Part shown: positions 56,034 to 64,000 of the stretch, in pieces
How positions within the stretch are numbered: position 1 is the first letter of the stretch
Layout of the letters: each line of letters begins with the position of its first letter
Assembly: GCF_001641335.1 (NCBI RefSeq)
Contig: NZ_LVEM01000006.1
Span: 434,142 to 498,141 of the forward strand
Origin: Bradyrhizobium stylosanthis
GTDB taxonomy: Bacteria > Pseudomonadota > Alphaproteobacteria > Rhizobiales > Xanthobacteraceae
Direction: 5' to 3'
DNA length: 64,000 nt
The notes under the pieces: generated by a model
What the model was told of the DNA's origin: nothing
The model's input: only the letters and a program-made list of their open reading frames with translations
The model's database searches: none
Made by a program: the position numbers and the translations under genes

Positions 56034-57002
56034 ATGCGCTATCAAGGACGTATCATGACAGCGACAATGGACATCACCCGGGAGCGGATCGCGGCGACCG
56101 AGGCCGTCATCCGTCCGCATATCCGCCGAACGCCACTCGTTCAGGCCAATCTCGCCGATTTCGGCCTGCCGGCCGCGCCGGTCACGTTCAAGCTCGAGAT
56201 GCTGCAGCACTCCGGATCGTTCAAGGCGCGGGGCGCCTTCGCCAATCTGCTGTTGCGGCAGGTGCCGAAGGCCGGAATCGTCGCCGCGTCCGGCGGTAAT
56301 CACGGCGCCGCGGCAGCCTATGCGGCGCAGCAGGTCGGCGTTGCCGCCACGATCTTCGTGCCCGAGATCACCTCTCCCGCGAAGGCCGAGCGGATCAGGG
56401 GCTATGGCGCAAACCTCGTGATCGCGGGCAGCCGCTACGCGGACGCGCTCGCCGCGAGCGAAGCGCATGTCGCGCAAACCGGCGCCATGGCCGTCCACGC
56501 CTACGACCAGGCCGAGACCCTGCTCGGTCAAGGCAGCGTCGGCCTGGAGCTGGAGCAGGACGCGCCCGAGATCGACACGCTTCTGGTGGCCGTCGGTGGC
56601 GGCGGACTGATCGGCGGGATTGCGGCGTGGTATCAGGGTCGGACCCGCGTCGTCGCGGTGGAGCCGGAGCAATCGCCGACCCTGCACAGCGCTTTTGCGG
56701 CGGGCGCCCCGGTCGATGCGCCGGCCGGCGGCATCGCTGCCGACAGCCTCGCGCCGAAGCGCGTTGGCACGTTGATGTTTCCGATCGCGCGGGCCCATGT
56801 CGAACGGGTCGTCCTGGTCAGCGACGATGCGATCCGGCAGGCCCAGACCGCTCTTTGGTCCAGCCTGCGTCTCGTGGCCGAGCCAGGCGGCGCGACCGCC
56901 TTTGCGGCGCTGCTCTCCGGCCGCTATCGTCCGTCGACCGGCGAACGGGTCGCGGTTCTGCTGTGCGGCGCCAACACCACGGCGGTGAACTTCGACAGCT
57001 AG
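56034..57002 (+). CDS. PLP-dependent threonine/serine dehydratase-like enzyme
   Basis: A 322-residue fold-type II PLP enzyme. The PLP lysine lies in SGSFKARGAFAN (about residue 60), the substrate-binding motif is SGGNHGAAAAY, and the phosphate-binding Gly loop is VAVGGGGLIGGIAAW. There is no C-terminal ACT regulatory domain, so this is the catabolic-like type: threonine or serine dehydratase, or a racemase. Its position opposite an ArsR-type gene suggests regulation by that protein. The TGA-region start could be moved slightly (M8 or M12 are alternatives). Confidence 0.9.
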   Translation: MRYQGRIMTATMDITRERIAATEAVIRPHIRRTPLVQANLADFGLPAAPVTFKLEMLQHSGSFKARGAFANLLLRQVPKAGIVAASGGNHGAAAAYAAQQVGVAATIFVPEITSPAKAERIRGYGANLVIAGSRYADALAASEAHVAQTGAMAVHAYDQAETLLGQGSVGLELEQDAPEIDTLLVAVGGGGLIGGIAAWYQGRTRVVAVEPEQSPTLHSAFAAGAPVDAPAGGIAADSLAPKRVGTLMFPIARAHVERVVLVSDDAIRQAQTALWSSLRLVAEPGGATAFAALLSGRYRPSTGERVAVLLCGANTTAVNFDS

Positions 57003-57016
57003 TCTGGGAGCGAGAC

Positions 57017-57439
57017 ATGATCGGGCGAAGCGCCTTCATCCTGACGTCCGCGTTGCTTGCGCTGTTTGCAAGCCCGGCCCACGCCGAGGACAGCCCGATC
57101 GGCTTCCTGACGCCGTCGAAAAACATCGTCTGCCAGTTCTTTACCGAGAACGACCAGAACGTGCTCCGCTGCGACATCATGAACATGGACACGCGCCCGC
57201 GCCGCCCCGCCGATTGCGACCTCGACTATGGCCACGCCTTCGCGATGAACGCAAAGGGCAGCGCGGCGCGCATCTGCGCGGGCGACACCGTCATGGACGC
57301 CTCGCTGCCGGTGCTCGCCTATGGCGAGATCTGGCAGCGCGCGGGATTTACGTGCAGGTCGGAGCAGACAGGGCTGACGTGCTTCAACGCGATGCAGCAC
57401 GGGTTCTCGCTGGCGCGGGCGGAGCAGAAGGTGTTTTGA
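57017..57439 (+). CDS. Secreted hypothetical protein (140 aa)
   Basis: A signal peptide (MIGRSAFILTSALLALFASPAHAE) is followed by about 116 residues with paired Cys (IVCQF, LRCDI, ADCDL, RICAG, FTCRS, LTCFN), so disulfide bonding is likely. The pattern FLTPSKNIVCQF plus C-terminal GEIWQRAGFTCRSEQTGLTC recalls a widespread alphaproteobacterial exported family with no known function. A GGGAGCGAG precedes the ATG. It lies 14 bp after the dehydratase gene. Confidence 0.85.
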   Translation: MIGRSAFILTSALLALFASPAHAEDSPIGFLTPSKNIVCQFFTENDQNVLRCDIMNMDTRPRRPADCDLDYGHAFAMNAKGSAARICAGDTVMDASLPVLAYGEIWQRAGFTCRSEQTGLTCFNAMQHGFSLARAEQKVF

Positions 57440-57495
57440 GGCCCAGCTTCGAAATCGTCTGATGCTCTCTTAGAATCCGTCAACCAGCGTCAGAC

Positions 57496-58533
57496 TCAAA
57501 TGTTAAAGTGCTGGAGACAGCTAAAGCCCCAGTCATCATGTGTTACCCCCGAATACTGGAGGCACGAGGCTATTCGCTCCTCAGACAAACTTCCTGCGAC
57601 TTGCATCCGCCGTAAAAGCAAGTCTTGTTCTACCTTCTTGAGCCCGTCCCACCACTTTTGCTGCACGCAAGTATTTTCAAGGTGTTCAAAGCAAGCTTGA
57701 ATCGCTAGAGTCGTGTAAAGATTACTTGGCTGCTTCTCGTATGATCTTGCGAAAGCTAAGGGATTTTTCTGTCCCTTTCTCCAAATCATTGCGACCGCGG
57801 CGCGCTCCTCGGAAGCAAGTATGTTGAAGGAAATTGTCTCATAAACCTCCTCAGAATCACCGAGCCGCTGCAAGGGAAGGCCATCAAATCCAAACTCCGG
57901 ATAAAACCCGCCGACAGACATGATCGTGGGCATACGATCAAACCTGATAATCAGAGCACTAAGGCAATCATAATCCTTTTCATTCAGAATTCGCTGACAC
58001 TCGTCGAACGCAACTCTCCCATCTCTCAAGCCCAACTTCTGCCCTTCATTAAAGGCGCGGACATCATCCAAAATGCGACGGTCCTGGTCAGTTTTTTGTT
58101 CCTTAGATAATGTTTCAAGCTGATGGTTAGTCGCTTCAACCATTCGTATTTTGCGGTAGAGCTCAGAGGCCACAGTTCGATAATGAAGTAACGCCAGCTG
58201 TCTCGGTGAAAAAGCCAACGGCACATCTTCGATATCGAGGAAGATCGCGTTATCATGCCGGCCGCAAAAGCAATTCAGAACTGAAAATCGACCAATCCCA
58301 AACCTCTTTATTGCTATGTTGCCGTCACTCTTCGCCAATTGGCTGAGCGAGCTATCAAACGAGTATATGTGGCCATCCTCTGCAATCTTCTTGAGCTGAC
58401 TGCGAGGAATTGTGTGAGCATCAATGATGGACGAATTGCAGGGATCGCCTGGATCCTCTGCAAGACACAGTTTGTGCTTTAAAAATCGTTGGAAGGTCGA
58501 TGCAAATGACCAGAACTCTGCATCTGAAGGCAT
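57496..58533 (-). CDS. Unrecognised AT-rich gene with Cys/His metal-site pattern (345 aa)
   Basis: A full-length frame from the ATG at 58533 with GAGA upstream (a TTG at 58572 is possible). Codon usage and base composition are visibly richer in A+T than in every neighbour, indicating recent acquisition. The N-terminal 100 residues have C23, C32 and H40 (in DAHTIPRSQL), then FGIGRFSVLNCFCGRHD with C90 and H93. This could be a zinc-binding or HNH/treble-clef-like site. The remaining 250 residues are helical, containing a short charged hinge (KEQKTDQDRRILDD) and no known domain that I can name. It stands alone on the minus strand between a secreted protein gene and a GNAT gene. Defence nuclease is one possibility but unproven. 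Confidence 0.75.
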   Translation of the reverse strand: MPSDAEFWSFASTFQRFLKHKLCLAEDPGDPCNSSIIDAHTIPRSQLKKIAEDGHIYSFDSSLSQLAKSDGNIAIKRFGIGRFSVLNCFCGRHDNAIFLDIEDVPLAFSPRQLALLHYRTVASELYRKIRMVEATNHQLETLSKEQKTDQDRRILDDVRAFNEGQKLGLRDGRVAFDECQRILNEKDYDCLSALIIRFDRMPTIMSVGGFYPEFGFDGLPLQRLGDSEEVYETISFNILASEERAAVAMIWRKGQKNPLAFARSYEKQPSNLYTTLAIQACFEHLENTCVQQKWWDGLKKVEQDLLLRRMQVAGSLSEERIASCLQYSGVTHDDWGFSCLQHFNI

Positions 58534-58632
58534 GAATATCTCTACAATTGCCCTTTGGCGCCCCAGCTCCAAATCGGAATGGCGCGATAAGATTATCTCC
58601 CATCCTCGTCGTTCGCTAGCACACTCATAGTA

Positions 58633-59226
58633 TCATTCGATAATAGGCACATGCCGTGCCGCATCGCGCGGCGCGGTGCCGTCGAGGCGGGGATCGTCGG
58701 CAATCTCGATCTGGCTGCGGAAGGGGCGGAAGCCGGAGCGCTGGTAGAACGCGACGGCGGAGGGATGGTCGAGGGTGCAGGTGTGGACCCAGACGCGACG
58801 CACGCCGTTCGACCATGCGCGCTCCAGCGCGCGGTTCATCAGGAAGCGGGCGGCGCCGGTGCCGATCAGGCCTGAGGTGACGCCGAAATAGACCAGCTCG
58901 CATTGGCTGGGCTGGCGGAAGTCCAATTCGAGCAGGCCTTCGTCGCGGCCGTCTACTGTCAGGGCATAGACCTCAATGCCCGGGGCGTTGATGATTGCGG
59001 CGAGATCGGCGTCGGTCATGCGGGCCCGCGAGAACCACAGCCAATCTTCGCCGACGCGGCGGAAGATGTCGCGGTACCAATCGAGCGCGGGGGTGTCGAC
59101 CTTGCGCAGGGACCAGGCACCGGGCGGATCGTCGCGGCGCGCGGGAGGTGCGGTCATTTCGAGATGGGTGACGACGGCGGCGATCTTGCCGGCGGGGACG
59201 TCGGAGTAGCCGTCGGGGAGGATCAT
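58633..59226 (-). CDS. GNAT-family N-acetyltransferase
   Basis: A 197-residue protein. The acetyl-CoA-binding core is present: GLLELDFRQPSQCELVYFGV, then a Q/R-x-x-G/A-like loop in GLIGTGAARFLMNRALERAW, and TCTLDHPSAVAFYQRSGF near the end. The ATG at 59226 has AGGA 7 nt upstream and lies just outside a palindromic repeat; the upstream extension reads into that repeat and is rejected. The substrate is unknown. Confidence 0.9.
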   Translation of the reverse strand: MILPDGYSDVPAGKIAAVVTHLEMTAPPARRDDPPGAWSLRKVDTPALDWYRDIFRRVGEDWLWFSRARMTDADLAAIINAPGIEVYALTVDGRDEGLLELDFRQPSQCELVYFGVTSGLIGTGAARFLMNRALERAWSNGVRRVWVHTCTLDHPSAVAFYQRSGFRPFRSQIEIADDPRLDGTAPRDAARHVPIIE

Positions 59227-59267
59227 CGGGGTTTCCTGTAGAGCCGAGCGCGAGCGGCACATCCTAT

Positions 59268-59388
59268 GTCGTCCCGGCGAAGGCCGGGACCCATAGCCAC
59301 TGATATCGGTTGGTTTGCGAGTTGGAACGGCGAGTCCCGTTCGCAACATCTGCTGCGGAGTATGGGTCCCGGCCTCCGCCGGGACGAC
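59268..59388. repeat. Palindromic intergenic repeat, copy 3
   Basis: Arms of 27 bp (59268-59294, 59362-59388), core CCCGGCGAAGGCCGGGACC. It lies between the GNAT gene and glpK and ends 6 bp before the glpK stop. Confidence 0.9.
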
Positions 59389-59394
59389 CAAAAA

Positions 59395-60900
59395 CTACCC
59401 CTCCCCCTCGTCGCTCGCGAGCACGCCCTTCACTGCCCTTGCCCAGCCGGCGAGCTTTCGCTCGCGCGTGGCTTCGCTCATGTTGGGCTTGAAGCGATGC
59501 TCGAGGCGCCAGTTGTCTGCGAATTTTGTCGGCTCGGGATAGACGCCCGCCTGAAGGCCGGCGAGGTAGGCGGCGCCCAGCGCCGTGGTCTCCTGGATCA
59601 CGGGGCGATCCACCGGCGCGTTGAGGAGATCGGCGAGGCGCTGCATGGTCCAGTCCGAGGCGGTCATGCCGCCGTCGACGCGGAGCACGACGCTGGCCGT
59701 CTCCGAGCTCGGCCAGTCCGCGCGCATCGCGGCCCACAGGTCGAAGGTCTGGTAGCAGACGCTTTCGAGCGCGGCATGGGCAAGCTCGGCCGGGCCGGTG
59801 TTGCGGGTGAGGCCGAACAGCGCGCCGCGCACGCGGGGATTCCAGTAGGGCGCGCCCATGCCGACGAAAGCCGGCACGAGATAGACGCTCTGCATGGAGT
59901 CGGACTGATCGGCGAGCGGGCCGGTCTCCGCGGCGTGCTTGATGATGCCGAGGCCGTCGCGCAGCCATTGCACCGCCGAGCCCGCCACGAAGATCGAGCC
60001 CTCGAGCGCGTAGGTACGCTTGCCGTCGAGCTGATAGGCGACGGTGGTGAGCAGCTTGTTCTTGGACACGACCGGCGTGGTGCCGGTGTTGAGCAGGGCA
60101 AAACAGCCGGTCCCGTAAGTGGACTTCATCATGCCCGGACGGAAGCAAGCCTGGCCGATGGTCGCGGCCTGCTGGTCGCCGGCGATGCCGGAGATGGCGA
60201 TGGCACCGCCGAACAGATCGGGCGTGCTCTCGCCGAAGCGGGCCGAGGAATCCTTCACCTCGGGCAGCATCGAGCGCGGCACGCCGATGATCTCCAGCAG
60301 CTCGTCGTCCCACTGCCCGGTGTGGATGTTGAACAGCAGCGTCCGCGAGGCGTTGGTGGCATCGGTGGCATGCACCTTGCCGCCCGTGAGGCGCCAGAGC
60401 AGGTAGCAATCGATAGTGCCGAACATCAGCTCGCCGCGCGCCGCGCGCGCGCGGGCGCCCGGGACGTGATCGAGGATCCAGGCGACCTTGGTGCCGGAGA
60501 AATAGGGATCGATGATCAGGCCGGTCTTCTGCGAGATGACCGGTTCGCGGCCGTCATGCTTCAGCTTCGCGCAGATGTCGGCGGTGCGGCGGTCCTGCCA
60601 GACGATGGCGCGGTGCACGGCCTGCCCGGTGGCGCGGTCCCACACCACGGTGGTCTCGCGCTGGTTGGTGATGCCGATCGCGGCGATGTCCTTTGCGCTG
60701 ATGCCGGCCTGCTCGATCGCTTCGCGGCAGACCATCACCGTCGAGGTCCAGATGTCCTCCGGCTCGTGCTCGACCCAGCCCGAGGCCGGGAAATGCTGCG
60801 GAAACTCCTGCTGCGCCTTTGCCGCAATGGAAATATCACCGCGAAACACGATCGCGCGCGAGGAAGTGGTGCCCTGGTCGATGGCGAGGACAAAAGACAT
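59395..60900 (-). CDS. glpK: Glycerol kinase
   Basis: A FGGY-family kinase forming glycerol 3-phosphate, 501 residues. It shows FVLAIDQGTTSSRAIVF at the N-terminus, VWDRATGQAVHRAIVWQDRRT, and later YGTGCFALLNTGTTPVVSKN and RVDGGMTASDWTMQRLADLL, all strongly conserved. No glycerol transporter, GlpF or GlpD is adjacent, so this copy is on its own here. Confidence 0.97.
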   Translation of the reverse strand: MSFVLAIDQGTTSSRAIVFRGDISIAAKAQQEFPQHFPASGWVEHEPEDIWTSTVMVCREAIEQAGISAKDIAAIGITNQRETTVVWDRATGQAVHRAIVWQDRRTADICAKLKHDGREPVISQKTGLIIDPYFSGTKVAWILDHVPGARARAARGELMFGTIDCYLLWRLTGGKVHATDATNASRTLLFNIHTGQWDDELLEIIGVPRSMLPEVKDSSARFGESTPDLFGGAIAISGIAGDQQAATIGQACFRPGMMKSTYGTGCFALLNTGTTPVVSKNKLLTTVAYQLDGKRTYALEGSIFVAGSAVQWLRDGLGIIKHAAETGPLADQSDSMQSVYLVPAFVGMGAPYWNPRVRGALFGLTRNTGPAELAHAALESVCYQTFDLWAAMRADWPSSETASVVLRVDGGMTASDWTMQRLADLLNAPVDRPVIQETTALGAAYLAGLQAGVYPEPTKFADNWRLEHRFKPNMSEATRERKLAGWARAVKGVLASDEGEG

Positions 60901-61226
60901 GGCGGCTTACCTTGGCGTTCTCTTGGCGTTTTTCCCTGACGGGGTCGTTGTGTCGCGCCAAAGGGAGCGGATTGGAGGCGGAAGGTCAAGTTGGATGCGA
61001 GGCCGGCGCCCCTTCCCTTCTCCCCTTGCGGGAGAAGGTGGCATAGGCGGCCTTCGGCCGCTGTTCTTAAGAACGCCGAAGCAAAGCTTCGGCTATGGCG
61101 CCGGATGAGGGGTATCCCTCGGCGAACTCAGGAGGCAGAGCAGCGCACGCGGAGAGATACCCCTCACCCGTCTCGCCGCTGCGCGGCGATCCACCCTCTC
61201 CCGCAAGGGGAGAGGGAAAGAAAGAG
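60901..61226. other. Intergenic region glpK upstream / SDR downstream
   Basis: 326 bp. Most of it is taken up by a compound palindromic repeat (61015-61216). The first 110 bp are the presumed glpK promoter region; I see no strong consensus there. Confidence 0.5.
61015..61216. repeat. Compound palindromic repeat with CTCCCC-type arms
   Basis: Outer arms CTTCTCCCCTTGCGGGAGAAGG and CCTCTCCCGCAAGGGGAGAGG enclose internal hairpins (GGCGGCCTTCGGCCGC, CGAAGCAAAGCTTCG). The design matches the short fragment at 6787-6822. It is 202 bp long and lies just past the SDR stop. Confidence 0.8.
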
Positions 61227-62000
61227 CTACACCGCCGCCGTGGTGACGCCACCGTCGATGACGATGGTCTGGCCGGTCATGAAGCTCGAGGCGTCCGAGG
61301 CGAGATAGGCAACCGCGCCGGCGATTTCGTCGGGTTCGCCGATGCGGCGGAGCGGCGTGGTGGCGGTGCGGCGCTTCAGCATAGCCTCGTCTTCCCAGAG
61401 CGCGCGGGCGAAATCGGTCTTCACGAGGCCCGGCGCGATGCAGTTGACGCGGACGCCCTTGGGGCCCCATTCGCCGGCGAGGCTGCGGCACAGCGCGAAA
61501 TCGGCGGCCTTGGAGATACCGTAGGCGCCGATCACGGTGGAGCCGCGCAAGCCGCCGATCGAGGAGATGATGACAACGGAGCCGTTGCCGCGTTCCGCCA
61601 TCTGCGGGATCGCGAGCGCGGAGAGCCAGATGTTGCTCTTCACGTTCGAGCCCATGATCTTGTCGAAGGCCTCGTCGGTGATGTCGAGCAGCGGGCCGTA
61701 ATACGGATTGACCGCGGCGTTGCAGACGAGGATGTCGATCTTGCCGTAGTGTCTTGTCGCGCCCGCGATCAGGGCTTCGACCTCGTTCCTGCGGGCGATG
61801 TTGCAGGGGATGACGACGGCGTCACCGCCGGCCGCGACGATTCCGTCGGCGACCTCCTTGCACGCATCCGCCTTGCGCGAGGAGACCACGACTTTCGCGC
61901 CGAGCTTCGCCAGCAATTCGGCCGAGGAGCGGCCGATGCCGCGGCTCGAACCGGTGACGACGGCGACCTTCCCGGTGAGATCGAACGGAGTGTTTTTCAT
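61227..62000 (-). CDS. Short-chain dehydrogenase/reductase (SDR)
   Basis: A 257-residue NAD(P)-dependent oxidoreductase with the classical pattern: TGSSRGIG for the nucleotide (about residues 16-23), VCNAAVN (about 92), a catalytic Ser in VIISSIGG and the YGISK motif giving Tyr and Lys. The ATG at 62000 (MKNTPFDLTGKV) matches the typical start; upstream codons lack support. The substrate is unknown. It lies downstream of a secreted protein gene on the same strand, 159 bp away. Confidence 0.94.
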   Translation of the reverse strand: MKNTPFDLTGKVAVVTGSSRGIGRSSAELLAKLGAKVVVSSRKADACKEVADGIVAAGGDAVVIPCNIARRNEVEALIAGATRHYGKIDILVCNAAVNPYYGPLLDITDEAFDKIMGSNVKSNIWLSALAIPQMAERGNGSVVIISSIGGLRGSTVIGAYGISKAADFALCRSLAGEWGPKGVRVNCIAPGLVKTDFARALWEDEAMLKRRTATTPLRRIGEPDEIAGAVAYLASDASSFMTGQTIVIDGGVTTAAV

Positions 62001-62159
62001 TGTTGTCGGCCTCGCTGCTTCCGCTTGTGCACTGATTGCCCTGCCCCGCATAAAGCCCCGGCGAAGCTTTGGCTTGGCCGAGGCACGGGGTGTGACTTGC
62101 GGAGAGTTTGGCTGGCGCTGCGCCGTCTGTCGAGAGCGGACGGCGGCGCAGGTCGCCGC

Positions 62160-62759
62160 TCAGTTCTGGTCGTCGCCGAGCGCTGCGACCAGCTTGTCGT
62201 AGTACTTGCCGACGAGATCGATGTTGCCCTTGTTCTCGATCGCCGGCGCCGGCGTCTTCAGCGCCTGGTTGAGCTCGTCGATGGCTTCCTTCTTGTCCTT
62301 TGCCGGCATCTTCTTGTCGGCCTGAACCTGCGCGATCTGCGACTTGATGACGGCTTCGGGGCCGACATATTTCTTGGTGGCGGGATCGAAGCCGCCGAGC
62401 ACCAGGCTGATGTTGTCGACGACGTTGTTGTAGTCGTCATAGCCGGCAAAGCCGTTTTTCTTGGCGACGGCGTCGAGCTGGCCGATCACCTTCTGGTCGG
62501 GCGCGGTGTTCTCGGGCAGCTTCTCGGTGATCGCATCCATGTCCTTCTGCGCGGCGAGCACGCCGTCGAGCTGCTTGTCGGTCAGCGCGATCTGCTTCAG
62601 CACGGGCGCCTGCTGCTGCTGCGCCGGCGCGGCCGGCTGAGCGGGTGCTGCCTGCTGCTTGGCCTGCGCGAAAGCGGCACCGGAGGAGGCGAGCGATGCC
62701 GCGGACACGAGGCACGCGACGCCGAGCGCGGCGAAGGCGGGACGAAGCAATGCTGGCAT
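62160..62759 (-). CDS. Secreted Gln/Ala-rich hypothetical protein (199 aa)
   Basis: A signal peptide (residues about 1-31, ending GAAFAQA) is followed by a Gln/Pro/Ala linker and about 150 residues of largely helical sequence: ALTDKQLDGVLAAQKDMDAI, VIGQLDAVAKKNGFAGYDDYNNVVDNI, KDKKEAIDELNQALK. No cysteines or known domain are visible. The conserved pattern resembles uncharacterised exported proteins of rhizobia. The ATG at 62759 is favoured because the signal peptide starts there and GGAGGAG precedes it. Confidence 0.85.
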   Translation of the reverse strand: MPALLRPAFAALGVACLVSAASLASSGAAFAQAKQQAAPAQPAAPAQQQQAPVLKQIALTDKQLDGVLAAQKDMDAITEKLPENTAPDQKVIGQLDAVAKKNGFAGYDDYNNVVDNISLVLGGFDPATKKYVGPEAVIKSQIAQVQADKKMPAKDKKEAIDELNQALKTPAPAIENKGNIDLVGKYYDKLVAALGDDQN

Positions 62760-63003
62760 GGAAGTTCTCCTCCTGAAGGGGATGGCTGGTTTTGGTGTTC
62801 GAAGATCTGACGGGTGAAAGGCTAGGGAACTCGAAATGAACTCCACATGAACTCCGCTCGCCCCTGCTAGTGAGCGATCATGGCTGAATGATCACAACCA
62901 TGTGGAGGCGGCAGCGATCACCAAACATTGTACGGCGTGCAATCCGTCTGTTGTGCTGCCGGCCTGCCGCGCAGATGGTCGGGCCGACCAGGGAGGAGAC
63001 AGC

Positions 63004-63402
63004 ATGCCGACCTATCGCGGATCCTGCCATTGCGGCGCGGTGACGTTCAGCCTCGTGTCAGAAATCGAAGAGCTCACGACCTGCGATTGCTCGCTGTGCC
63101 GGCGGAAGAACGCGCTGATGACAGAGGTGCATGAGAGCGCACTCACGGTCGAGAGCGGCACCGATCTGCTGTCGGTCTACGAATGGAATACGCACCGTGC
63201 CAAGCATTTCTTCTGCTCGCGCTGCGGCATCTACACGTTTCACCGCAAGCGCGCGGCGCCCGATCATTTCGGTGTCAACGTGTTCTGTCTCGAGGATTTC
63301 GATCCGGCCACGGTGCCGGTGCGCGCGACGGAGGGCATCGGCATGTCGGTGGTCGAGCAGATTGCGCGATCGCAGTGGCCGGGGCCGCGAGAAGCGGGTT
63401 GA
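63004..63402 (+). CDS. GFA-family (Mss4-like) zinc protein
   Basis: A 132-residue protein of the glutathione-dependent formaldehyde-activating enzyme/centromere protein V superfamily. It has a CHCGAVTF motif (residues about 9-16), CDCSLCRRK and CSRCGIYTFHRKR, which give the typical zinc-binding Cys set. GGGAGGAG precedes the ATG at 63004; the longer frame from 62902 is rejected. It may act on glutathione adducts, but many members are functionally unassigned. It is convergent with the rRNA operon. Confidence 0.9.
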   Translation: MPTYRGSCHCGAVTFSLVSEIEELTTCDCSLCRRKNALMTEVHESALTVESGTDLLSVYEWNTHRAKHFFCSRCGIYTFHRKRAAPDHFGVNVFCLEDFDPATVPVRATEGIGMSVVEQIARSQWPGPREAG

Positions 63403-63430
63403 AGGCGACAAGTTCTGAAGACGACCGCAC

Positions 63431-63466
63431 AAACAAAAACGCCGCCTCGGTTTCCCGAGGCGGCGC
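63431..63466 (-). terminator. Intrinsic terminator of the rRNA operon
   Basis: On the minus strand CGCCGCCTCGG-GAAA-CCGAGGCGGCG is followed by TTTTTGTTT, an extremely stable stem. It lies 47 bp after the 5S rRNA and also protects the convergent GFA gene. Confidence 0.93.
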
Positions 63467-63512
63467 TCTGTATTTCGAACATCGAAAGAGGAAGATTTCT
63501 TGTCCTTGGCAG

Positions 63513-63628
63513 GCCTGGCAGCGACCTACTCTCCCAGGGCTTAAGCCATAGTACCATTGGCGCTGAAGAGTTTAACGGCCGAGTTCGGGATGGGATCGGG
63601 TTGAGGCTCTTCGCTAGAACCACCAGGC
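63513..63628 (-). rRNA. rrf: 5S ribosomal RNA
   Basis: About 116 nt on the minus strand. The ends pair (GCCTGGTGG at the 5' end and CGCTGCCAGGC at the 3' end), and the conserved internal segment CCGATCCCATCCCGAACTCG is present. It is the last gene of the rRNA operon. The exact ends may shift by 1-3 nt. Confidence 0.95.
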
Positions 63629-63727
63629 CGGCGAAGGACAAGAAAACGAAGCAAGCGATCTTTGTGTTGGCGACTAGCGCCTCTCACTCTGTCTGGGTCT
63701 TCAAGACCTCATGGACACTGAAAATGA

Positions 63728-64000
<273 letters not shown>

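Noticed and set aside
62902..63003. N-terminal extension of the GFA-family protein
   Set aside because: The extra 34 residues lack family similarity, while the ATG at 63004 has a strong GGGAGGAG ribosome-binding site.

Overview
The window is high-GC chromosomal DNA from an alphaproteobacterium of the Bradyrhizobium type. The support is: a B. japonicum-like membrane-anchored cytochrome c (CycM), a urea ABC transporter joined to a urease operon, a Tad/Cpa pilus locus, a B12-dependent metF-metH pair, several palindromic intergenic repeats of the kind common in Bradyrhizobium/Rhodopseudomonas, and the 3' end of an rRNA operon (23S then 5S, minus strand) at the right edge. Species assignment is inference from protein style only.

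Layout. 1-1309: 5' part of a membrane CHASE-type HWE histidine kinase. 1576-14160: one long minus-strand nitrogen-scavenging unit, urtA-urtB-urtC-urtD-urtE-ureD-ureA-ureB-(HD hydrolase)-ureC-(two small ABM-fold proteins)-ureE-ureF-ureG. It imports urea, hydrolyses it with a nickel urease and carries the nickel-loading chaperones. A near-perfect sigma-54 promoter lies just upstream of urtA (14238-14252), so expression is probably controlled by nitrogen status. 14668-17034: a cold-adaptation/translation group on the plus strand (RhlE-type DEAD-box helicase, IF-1, cold-shock protein) closed by a clear intrinsic terminator.

17115-30117: a Tad (Flp) pilus locus. Two TadE-like pseudopilins, a CpaC-N-terminal-domain protein and a sterol-desaturase-family enzyme are on the minus strand; Flp pilin, cpaA-B-C-D-E-F and tadB-tadC on the plus strand; a TadD lipoprotein returns on the minus strand. 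CtrA-like TTAA half-sites recur near these genes. 30206-35665: a calcineurin-type phosphoesterase, an M17 aminopeptidase overlapping an NlpC/P60 hydrolase, and four small uncharacterised proteins. 35751-43473: a Yej-type peptide ABC importer with two tandem substrate-binding proteins. 43685-52399: cycM, kdsB, pheA, an LLM flavin monooxygenase, then metF-metH.

52400-63402 is a patchier region: palindromic repeats, a three-gene cluster beginning with a 42-residue secreted cysteine-rich peptide, a GST, a divergent ArsR/threonine-dehydratase-like pair, a conspicuously AT-rich unrecognised gene with a Cys/His metal-site pattern (57496-58533), a GNAT enzyme, glpK, an SDR, a secreted hypothetical protein and a GFA-family protein. 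The window ends with a terminator, 5S rRNA and partial 23S rRNA.

The best candidates for undescribed biology are the AT-rich gene at 57496-58533, the secreted-peptide/membrane-protein/Sel1 cluster at 52951-54885, and the non-canonical passengers of the urease operon: a MESH1-like putative alarmone hydrolase and two tandem ABM proteins.
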